Shown here in pieces: positions 1 to 5,083 of a stretch of DNA of 5,083 bases; position 1 is the first letter of the stretch; each line of letters begins with the position of its first letter. The translations under genes were made by a program, and so were the position numbers. This stretch comes from Spirochaetota bacterium (lineage in GTDB: Bacteria; Spirochaetota; JAHITG01): contig JAHITG010000313.1 of the NCBI GenBank assembly GCA_018817865.1, positions 1 to 5,083 of the forward strand, in the 5' to 3' direction. The notes beneath the pieces were generated by a model. The model worked only from the letters and a program-made list of their open reading frames with translations, ran no database searches and was not told the DNA's origin.

Positions 1-1
1 A

Positions 2-406
2 GATAAATATCAGGTTTATTTAAAATTATGTGAAAAATACAGTGATGAATTTATTGATATCCAGGATATGCTGGGAAAAATATATTATGGTCAAAATGAT
101 TATAAAAAGGCCGGAAAATATTTTTTAAATATGATAAAAATAGATCCGGATAACAGCCAGGCTTTTTATTATTATGGAATGAGCTGTTTAAAACAAAATC
201 AATTTCTATTATCATTAAAATACCTTGAAAAAGCTTATAATAAGGGATTAAAAAGTATGGAGTTATATAAGGCTTTAGCATTTAGTCTGTATAAACTTAA
301 TAGAATATATGAAAGTGTTCTATATATTGAAGAAGCAATTTCTATATATAAAAATAACAAATCATTAGAGGAAACATTAGAATATTATCATAAAATTATG
401 GAATGA
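2..406 (+). CDS. TPR-repeat protein, C-terminal part (5' end outside window)
   Basis: The frame is open from the first bases of the window to a TGA at 404-406, giving 134 visible residues; an ATG at 68 is internal to this frame and is probably not the start, because the 22 codons before it also read as helical TPR-like sequence. About three tetratricopeptide repeats can be seen, near visible residues 17-53, 54-86 and 87-121. They carry the usual spacing of small and aromatic residues, for example the Y-Y-G-M stretch around residue 57 and the I-D-P-D turn around residue 47. TPRs are protein-protein interaction scaffolds, so no enzymatic role can be assigned. The visible part has no membrane segment. 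The protein ends about 13 residues after the last repeat, so this is a natural C-terminus rather than a truncation. The neighbouring gene is convergent with a 39-base gap, so the two are not an operon. Full length, N-terminal domains and cellular location cannot be seen. Confidence 0.85.
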   Translation, partial: DKYQVYLKLCEKYSDEFIDIQDMLGKIYYGQNDYKKAGKYFLNMIKIDPDNSQAFYYYGMSCLKQNQFLLSLKYLEKAYNKGLKSMELYKALAFSLYKLNRIYESVLYIEEAISIYKNNKSLEETLEYYHKIME

Positions 407-445
407 TCATCAAAGCAGGGGAATAAGCGATGGTCTTTTCATGAT

Positions 446-2770
446 CTAAGGATTGACCTTATCATGGTTGCGGATTATCTTTAAGTAATAGTTAAATTTA
501 TCAGAATCAGGGAATTTTCTTCTGCCTTCCTTTAAAAAAGATTCAGCTTCTTTCAATTGTCCCAGTTTTATATGAACAAGAGCTGAATTCAGGATTACAT
601 TTTCATCCTCTTTATTCAATTGATAGGCTTTCCTGAGAAATTCTTTTGCCTGTTCCCATTGATTTAACTTTGATAAGACTACACTAATATTCAAATAAAG
701 AGGAATAAAATCAGGTGCATTCTGTATGCCCTGTGAAAAATAGCTCCCGGCATCTTTTAAATTATTTTCCTTGAGAAAAAGTACTCCTATATTATTGAAT
801 AATTTCCCGTAACCGGTGAACAGGCCTGCTTTGAATATCTCTTTTGCCTTGCTTGTATTCCCTGTTTCCAGATATAGATTCCCCAGATTATTATAGGCCA
901 AAGCATTTAATTTATTCCTCTGTATGGTCTTGATATACATTTCCTCGGCAAGGGAATATCTTTTCTGCTGGAAATAGATATTACCGAGATAAAAATAGGC
1001 CTTATCAATGGAATCATCATTTTCAATTGCTTTCTGAAAGTACTCAACAGCCGTTGCAAGATCATTCTCTTTCATGGCATTAACAGCTAAATTAATAAAC
1101 TGCTTGGCTTCACTGCCCCCGAATTTGCCGGACAGGTTAAAAAGAGATCTCGAGATATTCTCCCTGCCCTGCTGCTTATAAAAAAATGCCAGGTGAAAAT
1201 AATAAACACTTATCATATTGCGTATAAAATAGTTCTGGTAAGATATATTGTTTGTCGATATAAGCGGAAAATCAATGTAATGAAGATCAACAGGGTGATC
1301 TTTATTGTAAGTATAGATAATCCCAAGGGATTTAATTTCCTTTAAAGTAGCCCTTTGAAAAGAGTAATAAACTTCGCCCGCTGTATTTTTTCTTATCTTA
1401 TCCGTGATCTTCTCACGGAAAGGATCACGTTTATATTCAGGGACCAGATGGAAATCCTCATTTTTAAAAATATCTTTAAAGACATTCCCGAACCAGTCAT
1501 AAATGATCAGATCAGGCCTTAAATATTCGATCTTCTGATAATATAATAAAGGGAATGTTGAAAAATCCTTAGCAGAAAAAAGAGTAGCATGATAAGTTGT
1601 GCTTTTTAAAACATCCCTGTTATATAATAATGTATAGTTATCACGGGCCCTGTTGTTAAAAACAAAATTTTTAAAAAAGAGAAGACATACAGCCAGACCT
1701 AATAAAAATATTTTTATTCCTTTGAATTTATTAAAAGAGAGAATTATTATAAAAGTGAGAATAAAAGGAATAAAGAAGAGATGGTTAATAAAAAAGCTTT
1801 CTTCATCAGTTTTAAAATTTAAAATCAAGATAATTCCAAGTGATAAAAAGAAAAGAAGTGATAGGAATAATATTTTTTTAGATCTCATGGACACAGCAGA
1901 AGCATTATCCGGCCTTATCAATTTCTTAAACCCTGAAATAAAAAAAAATAATAATCCTGCAGAAATGAGATAACCGAATTGGTAAATGAATATTCTGAAA
2001 AACATCTTTGACTGTTCCAGTATAAGCTGAAATGATCTCGGGTGTTTACTGACCATGGACCCGAAACTGAGACGCAGTATATGGACAATAAATTTATGCG
2101 GATTTTCAGGGTTACCCCAGTCTATCATCGGATCGGCGAGGGAACGGATATATAGAACAAAAAAAAGAGATAAGGGAAATAGTCCCCATAGAACATAATT
2201 TAACTTAAATATTTCTTTTTTATATCTGAAAAACAGGGCAGTAATAACCGGCAGAATAATTAAGAGATTAGAATAATGCGAGACCATAAGAATACCGGAT
2301 AAAAAAGCAAGTATTCCGATATACTTCTTATCCGACAGGCTGTTCCATGTATAGTACAGATAGATAATTACAAGCAGAATATTGAAAGTGTAGATTTCAG
2401 TAATAACGGACTGGGACCAGAATGTTTTGGAAAAAGCAAACAGGAGGCTGAGAAGAAGGGCAGTTAGCTGATCTTTATTGATATTTAAAATAAGTTTATA
2501 GAGTATGAGAACAGCGCATCCAGCCATTAAAGCAGAAAAAAGATTTGCCCTGAAGATAACAGTTTTGAAAGGAAGGAATAAAAAGAGTTTTAATAAAATA
2601 ACATATAAAGGATATCCGGGCGGATGAGGAATGCCGAGAGAAAATCCGGCAACAGCAAGTTCCCCGCTGTCTTCCGGTATAGTATCAGGAGCAAGCGTCT
2701 TTAAAAAAAAGGTACATATAAAGACCAGATAAAAAAAAGGAAAATATGTACTGAGCCGTTTATATCTCAC
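446..2770 (-). CDS. DUF2723 (TMEM260-like) GT-C membrane protein with C-terminal TPR domain
   Basis: This 774-residue protein has about 10-11 predicted membrane helices in residues 8-366, a soluble region at about 367-555 and about six TPRs at 557-758. DUF2723 hallmarks are visible in order: E33-D34-S35-G36-E37 in the first external loop, HPPGYPLY at 49-56, FWSQSVITEIYTFN at 117-130, HYSN at 165-168, DWGNPENPHKF at 217-227, and a TFPLLYYQKIEYLRPD segment at 405-420. The family includes human TMEM260, known as a protein O-mannosyltransferase of GT-C fold using a lipid-linked sugar. By analogy the acidic loop 1 motif would be catalytic and facing outside the cytoplasm, with the TPR tail also outside. 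The bacterial donor and acceptor are unknown. The start is GTG at 2770-2768: an in-frame TAA lies only three codons upstream and the next Met (residue 82) would delete the active loop. No Shine-Dalgarno is visible. The gene is divergent from the 540-residue TPR gene. Family assignment is firm; the activity is inferred. Confidence 0.9.
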   Translation of the reverse strand: MRYKRLSTYFPFFYLVFICTFFLKTLAPDTIPEDSGELAVAGFSLGIPHPPGYPLYVILLKLFLFLPFKTVIFRANLFSALMAGCAVLILYKLILNINKDQLTALLLSLLFAFSKTFWSQSVITEIYTFNILLVIIYLYYTWNSLSDKKYIGILAFLSGILMVSHYSNLLIILPVITALFFRYKKEIFKLNYVLWGLFPLSLFFVLYIRSLADPMIDWGNPENPHKFIVHILRLSFGSMVSKHPRSFQLILEQSKMFFRIFIYQFGYLISAGLLFFFISGFKKLIRPDNASAVSMRSKKILFLSLLFFLSLGIILILNFKTDEESFFINHLFFIPFILTFIIILSFNKFKGIKIFLLGLAVCLLFFKNFVFNNRARDNYTLLYNRDVLKSTTYHATLFSAKDFSTFPLLYYQKIEYLRPDLIIYDWFGNVFKDIFKNEDFHLVPEYKRDPFREKITDKIRKNTAGEVYYSFQRATLKEIKSLGIIYTYNKDHPVDLHYIDFPLISTNNISYQNYFIRNMISVYYFHLAFFYKQQGRENISRSLFNLSGKFGGSEAKQFINLAVNAMKENDLATAVEYFQKAIENDDSIDKAYFYLGNIYFQQKRYSLAEEMYIKTIQRNKLNALAYNNLGNLYLETGNTSKAKEIFKAGLFTGYGKLFNNIGVLFLKENNLKDAGSYFSQGIQNAPDFIPLYLNISVVLSKLNQWEQAKEFLRKAYQLNKEDENVILNSALVHIKLGQLKEAESFLKEGRRKFPDSDKFNYYLKIIRNHDKVNP

Positions 2771-2795
2771 ATATAAAGCTTAATAAAATAAAAAA

Positions 2796-2945
2796 TCATT
2801 TCAAATAATAATTGAGACTGACAATGAGAGTTATTTTTAAATGTTTTGAATATTCCCTACAGAATTCCAATAATTGTTCCGAAAATTTAAGTAAGAGAGG
2901 ATCGGGGGAAGTGATTTCGCTGTCTACTCGATCAGACCACTTTAT
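2796..2945 (-). other. Stop-free minus-strand stretch, possible small ORF or gene remnant without normal start
   Basis: Reading the minus strand from 2945 down to a TGA at 2798-2796 gives 49 sense codons that follow two consecutive TAA stops. The conceptual product is mixed in composition, with an acidic, proline-containing start (around DSEITSPDP) and then an amphipathic stretch containing LLEFCREYSKHLK. There is no ATG or GTG in the frame; the first codon after the stops is ATA, and a TTG occurs at codon 26. It lies 25 bases upstream of the DUF2723 gene on the same strand and in the same non-coding interval as the promoter of the rightward gene. It may be a decayed gene end, a peptide with an unusual start, or chance. 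I do not recognise the product and do not call it a gene. Confidence 0.2.
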
Positions 2946-2952
2946 TTATTAC

Positions 2953-2987
2953 TTGAAATCTGATTTTTTATGTTTATATTTATTTTA
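2953..2987 (+). promoter_or_regulatory. Sigma-70-type promoter, predicted start at the ATG of the 540-residue gene
   Basis: TTGAAA at 2953-2958 matches the -35 consensus TTGACA at five of six bases. After a 16-base spacer, TATATT at 2975-2980 matches TATAAT at five of six. The transcription start expected 6-7 bases after the -10 box falls at about 2986-2988, on the A of the ATG at 2987. The 25 bases before the ATG contain almost only A and T and no Shine-Dalgarno. The messenger may therefore be leaderless. In AT-rich DNA such boxes arise by chance, so confidence is moderate. Confidence 0.5.
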
Positions 2988-4609
2988 TGAAAAAAATAAT
3001 AATATTATTATTTCTTTTTTTCAGCATAACTTTTCTTCATGCAGATTATTTTAATGAATCAAACAATTTATTTTATAAAGGAAAAAATCTACTGGAATTA
3101 AATGAGTATTTATCGGCTTTTAAAATATTTAATCAGATCACCAAGAAGTACCGCTTCAGTGAGGAAGCTCCCCAATCACAATTTTATAAAGGCTATATTT
3201 TATATAAAATAGGCAAACATGATTCTGCTTTAAAAGAATTTAATGAAACAATTACGCTTTATCCTTATGATCCTGTTTCTGCTTCCTCTTATCTTTATAT
3301 GGGTTATATTTTTATTACAATAAAAAACTACGTTAAAGCATCCTTTCAATTCCAGAACATTGTTGACTCTTTTCCTGAGGCTAAAGAATATATAGAAGCA
3401 AAATACATGACCGGGCTGATTTATTTTACCTATATAAAAGATTATAAACAGGGCTTTTTAACCTTTCAGGAAATACTGGATAAATATCCAAAATCTGATT
3501 ATGCTGATAATGCCCAGTACTGGATAGGAGAATACTTTTATACTCAAAAAAATTATGCCAGAGCATTAAGTGAGTTTCAAAAGGTAATTGATCAATATCC
3601 CACCGGCAATAAAGTTCCTGATGCCATGATAAAAAAAGGATTATGTTTAATGACACTTAATAAAATGAATCTGGCACTCCTGACTTTTCAGAAAGTTGCA
3701 GGTGAATTTCCCGGATCATCTTATGTTAAAACAGCTAAAGAAATGATCGATAAAATAAATGATTCCCTCAAGCAAAAAGAGTTTAAAAATACAATTACTG
3801 ATCTAAAATCCACTATAGAAAAATTAAATAAAAATGTTGAAGAATTAAAAGAATTATCAACCGGTAAAGAGATCTATGACAGCATGCCTGAAGGATCGGG
3901 TAACATTAAAGTTTATAATCTGTATAAAAAAGCTAAAAACCTGTATGACTTAAAAAATTTTAAGGATGCAATTGTACAATTTAAACAAATATCAGAAAAA
4001 TATTCACGCTCACCTCTTGCTTCTAAATCACAGTTTATGATAGGAGAAATCTATTCAGACATCTTTAATCAAGATAGAGATTTTTTTAAAGCCATAGTAG
4101 AATACCAGCTGATTTTAACCCGATTTCCAAAAAGTGAAATGGCAGATGATGCTCTTTATGAAATGGGTAATACATACTGCAATTTCGATGTGAAACTGAA
4201 TCCGGATGGTCTTAAGGAATATTCCAAAGCAGTTGATATCTTCAATCAATTGATAAAAATATATCCGGAGAGTAAATGGGCTCCTTTTGCTCTTTATAAG
4301 ATCGGGGTTTGTTATTCATCATATAATAAGCTGGATAATCCTGAGGGTCTTCAGGAATATCATATGGCAATTGCTGCTTTTAAAAAATTAATTGACAAAT
4401 ATCCGGAAAACAGCTTAGCTGATAATGCTCTTTATGAAGCAGCAAAATTATACAAAAGTTATGATCAACAATTCCGTCCATTGGCGCTAAAAGATTATAG
4501 CCAGGCACTTCTGGAATTTAAGAAATTTTTAGTTGAATTTCCTGATAGTGAACTTATTAATGCAGTTCAGAATGAAATAGGAATAACTAAAAAATTAATC
4601 TCCCAATAA
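2987..4609 (+). CDS. Exported TPR protein with CpoB/YbgF-like block, coiled coil and 46-residue TPR-like repeats
   Basis: The 540-residue product begins with a Sec signal peptide (MKK, hydrophobic core to residue 17) and a likely signal peptidase I site after H18-A19; there is no lipobox cysteine, so a periplasmic location is inferred. TPR-like units run at about 22-57, 62-95, 98-133, 136-169, 173-206 and 210-243. Residues 167-254 resemble the C-terminal domain of CpoB/YbgF, with spaced D-A-Q-Y-W-I-G-E, Y-P and F-P-G-S motifs. A coiled coil follows at about 260-291, with hydrophobic heptad positions F266, I270, L273, I277, L280, V284 and L287. A second TPR block starts near 308. It ends in three consecutive 46-residue units (368-413, 414-459, 460-505) and a partial fourth from 506, each carrying an inserted L-x-(E/D)-Y segment. 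CpoB links outer-membrane constriction and peptidoglycan synthesis in Escherichia coli, but no tol-pal gene is visible and the coiled coil is on the opposite side, so no function is transferred. The signal peptide supports the ATG at 2987. Confidence 0.9.
   Translation: MKKIIILLFLFFSITFLHADYFNESNNLFYKGKNLLELNEYLSAFKIFNQITKKYRFSEEAPQSQFYKGYILYKIGKHDSALKEFNETITLYPYDPVSASSYLYMGYIFITIKNYVKASFQFQNIVDSFPEAKEYIEAKYMTGLIYFTYIKDYKQGFLTFQEILDKYPKSDYADNAQYWIGEYFYTQKNYARALSEFQKVIDQYPTGNKVPDAMIKKGLCLMTLNKMNLALLTFQKVAGEFPGSSYVKTAKEMIDKINDSLKQKEFKNTITDLKSTIEKLNKNVEELKELSTGKEIYDSMPEGSGNIKVYNLYKKAKNLYDLKNFKDAIVQFKQISEKYSRSPLASKSQFMIGEIYSDIFNQDRDFFKAIVEYQLILTRFPKSEMADDALYEMGNTYCNFDVKLNPDGLKEYSKAVDIFNQLIKIYPESKWAPFALYKIGVCYSSYNKLDNPEGLQEYHMAIAAFKKLIDKYPENSLADNALYEAAKLYKSYDQQFRPLALKDYSQALLEFKKFLVEFPDSELINAVQNEIGITKKLISQ
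4088..4501 (+). repeat. Three tandem 46-codon repeats inside the TPR gene
   Basis: Residues 368-413, 414-459 and 460-505 of the 540-residue protein align without gaps in units of exactly 46 residues (138 bases). Shared positions include the A near the unit start, I/L-x-x-(F/Y)-P at about positions 10-14, A-L-Y-(E/K) at about 22-25 and L-(K/Q)-(E/D)-Y at about 42-45. A partial fourth unit starts at residue 506. The DNA copies are well diverged, so this is an old protein-level duplication rather than a recent DNA repeat. Confidence 0.75.
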
Positions 4610-4667
4610 GGAAATTTGGGGTCAGTCCCTGATCTTATAGTTTATTTTCAACTTCCTTTATTTTTTT
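4608..4667 (+). terminator. Possible factor-independent terminator after the 540-residue TPR gene
   Basis: AAGGAA at 4608-4613 can pair with TTCCTT at 4653-4658, and TTG at 4616-4618 with CAA at 4649-4651. The resulting imperfect stem has a large loop that contains its own small hairpin (TCAG 4622-4625 with CTGA 4629-4632). A T-rich run follows at 4657-4667, broken by one A. The position immediately after the stop codon is right, but the long loop and weak stem make this a poor example. Confidence 0.35.
4615..4634. repeat. REP-like motif (GGGGTCAGTCCCTGATC)
   Basis: GGGG at 4618-4621 is followed by a short palindromic core, TCAG-TCC-CTGA at 4622-4632. From memory, close variants of this motif recur next to REP-associated tyrosine transposase (Y1/RAYT) genes in several bacterial groups. 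Only one copy is present and no transposase is visible, so this would be an orphan element or remnant. The motif is short and the assignment is tentative. Confidence 0.3.
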
Positions 4668-4870
4668 ATCAGCAATTCAATAGCTCCTTTTTACATTCTA
4701 TAAGTATCTCTACTGGATTTGAACAGATAATATTGTATTTTCCACCCCTATATTATCCTATATATATTGTATAATAATTCTAAATTTATGTGTAAAAAAT
4801 ACCGATTTATAATAATAGGCTGAAAATTGCGTTACTTTATATATTTTGCATTGGATTTTCATCTATAAAC

Positions 4871-4891
4871 GGTTAAAAAAGGGTTAAAAAA
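4871..4891 (+). repeat. Two helically phased GGTTAAAAAA direct repeats
   Basis: GGTTAAAAAA occurs at 4871-4880 and again at 4882-4891, an 11-base period close to one DNA turn. The pair lies about 46-66 bases before the predicted sigma-54 start site. Phased A-tracts bend DNA, and the pair could also be a binding site for a dimeric regulator. Both are inferences from position and spacing. Confidence 0.4.
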
Positions 4892-4910
4892 TGTAGAAAT
4901 TTTGTAAAAA

Positions 4911-4926
4911 TGGCACAAAAATTGCA
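4911..4926 (+). promoter_or_regulatory. Sigma-54 (RpoN) -24/-12 promoter
   Basis: TGGCAC at 4911-4916, five bases, then TTGCA at 4922-4926 matches the consensus TGGCAC-N5-TTGC(A/T) at every defined -24 and -12 position apart from the less conserved G after TGGCAC. The invariant GG (4912-4913) and GC (4924-4925) are exactly the required distance apart, and a T run follows as is common. The predicted start site is near 4937, giving a leader of only about 8 bases before the ATG at 4945. Such promoters need RpoN and an AAA+ enhancer-binding activator; neither is encoded in this window. Confidence 0.85.
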
Positions 4927-4944
4927 CTTTTATACAAAGTAAAC

Positions 4945-5083
4945 ATGAAAAAAATTAAAGCACTAAATTTTTTCTTACTTGTTACTATAATGGTGATTTT
5001 ATTATACTCGAATAATTTATTTTCATCTTTAATTATTCAAGTAAATAATTCAGGGCTTGCTACAAATAAAATATTATCAAAGG
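4945..5083 (+). CDS. Secreted or membrane-anchored protein of unknown function, N-terminal part (3' end outside window)
   Basis: Forty-six codons are visible from the ATG at 4945 to the window end with no stop. The N-terminus has a basic start (MKKIK), a hydrophobic core at about residues 7-21 and a polar turn (SNN) at 22-24, which fits a Sec signal peptide; cleavage near S27 is possible but the site is not strong. The visible mature part (about LIIQVNNSGLATNKI) looks like beta-strand-forming sequence of a surface or extracellular protein, but I do not recognise a family. There is no lipobox cysteine and no type IV pilin motif. A second ATG at 4990 would remove the basic residues and is less likely. 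The sigma-54 promoter just upstream suggests expression under a specific signal through an enhancer-binding protein. No Shine-Dalgarno is visible in the short predicted leader. Confidence 0.75.
   Translation, partial: MKKIKALNFFLLVTIMVILLYSNNLFSSLIIQVNNSGLATNKILSK

Larger units (their letters stand above)
4610..4944. other. Intergenic region of 335 bases without a convincing gene
   Basis: No reading frame on either strand has a usable start and a length that suggests a gene. The region holds the possible terminator and REP-like motif at its left end. A very AT-rich middle part follows at about 4730-4860, with a CCTATAT direct repeat at 4747-4753 and 4757-4763. The right end has a phased GGTTAAAAAA repeat at 4871-4891 and the sigma-54 promoter at 4911-4926. 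Its length and content fit an upstream control region for the gene at 4945. Confidence 0.6.

Noticed and set aside
405..446. Inverted repeat GATCAT / ATGATC spanning the convergent gap, as a possible shared terminator
   Set aside because: The arms are six bases with a 30-base loop, there is no T-run on either strand at the right place, and ATGATCAT is itself palindromic, so the match is weak.
1653..1973. Plus-strand open frame of 106 codons
   Set aside because: It lies entirely within the membrane domain of the DUF2723 gene on the other strand, is rich in Lys and Arg because it reads antisense to AT-rich hydrophobic codons, and shows no domain.
2904..2921. GG-N10-GC pattern suggesting a second sigma-54 promoter
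   Set aside because: Only the invariant dinucleotides fit; neither TGGCAC nor TTGC is present, unlike the strong match at 4911.
2900..2933. GATCG / CGATC inverted repeat in the divergent region as an operator or RNA hairpin
   Set aside because: The five-base arms are separated by 24 bases and nothing else supports structure or binding.
2812..3054. Plus-strand open frame of 80 codons overlapping the start of the 540-residue gene
   Set aside because: It overlaps the promoter and signal peptide region of a clear gene in another frame and its translation is not protein-like.
3426..3656. Minus-strand open frame of 76 codons
   Set aside because: It is antisense to the CpoB-like TPR region of the 540-residue gene and has no independent support.
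4635..4752. Minus-strand fragments that look like a decayed small protein (a piece containing SNPVEILIECKKE and one ending in KIKEVENKL)
   Set aside because: The pieces lie in different frames and at least two frameshifts are needed to join them; no piece has a normal start and each is under 30 codons, so chance in AT-rich DNA is more likely.

Overview
The window is AT-rich (roughly 70% A+T by eye) and bacterial. Sec signal peptides, a CpoB/YbgF-like periplasmic TPR module and a sigma-54-type promoter suggest a Gram-negative (diderm) organism of low GC. No marker gene here fixes the phylum. No canonical Shine-Dalgarno sequence precedes any of the three visible start codons. A DUF2723 enzyme with a TPR tail is, to my knowledge, common in Bacteroidota-like, spirochaete-like and candidate-phylum genomes, but this is only a hint.

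Layout, left to right. (1) Positions 2-406, plus strand: the C-terminal end of a TPR protein that starts outside the window. (2) A 39-base convergent gap. (3) Positions 446-2770, minus strand: a 774-residue multi-pass membrane protein of the DUF2723/TMEM260 type (GT-C fold, possible protein O-mannosyltransferase-like activity) with about six TPRs at its C-terminus. (4) A 216-base divergent intergenic region holding a good sigma-70-type promoter whose predicted start site falls on the ATG of the next gene, plus a stop-free 49-codon stretch on the minus strand that has no normal start. (5) Positions 2987-4609, plus strand: a 540-residue exported TPR protein built as CpoB-like TPR block, coiled coil, then 46-residue extended TPR units. 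(6) A 335-base gap with a possible terminator, a REP-like motif, helically phased direct repeats and a near-perfect sigma-54 promoter. (7) From 4945 to the window end, plus strand: the first 46 codons of a secreted or membrane-anchored protein driven by that promoter.

How the genes fit together: all three substantial coding regions carry TPRs and at least two act at the cell envelope. A plausible but unproven theme is envelope assembly or glycosylation of exported proteins. The last gene is set apart by its own sigma-54 promoter and so probably belongs to a different, activator-dependent regulon. I see no mobile element gene, RNA gene, CRISPR array or clearly new multi-gene system. The most specific observations are the sigma-54 promoter, the unusual architecture of the 540-residue protein and its probably leaderless promoter.
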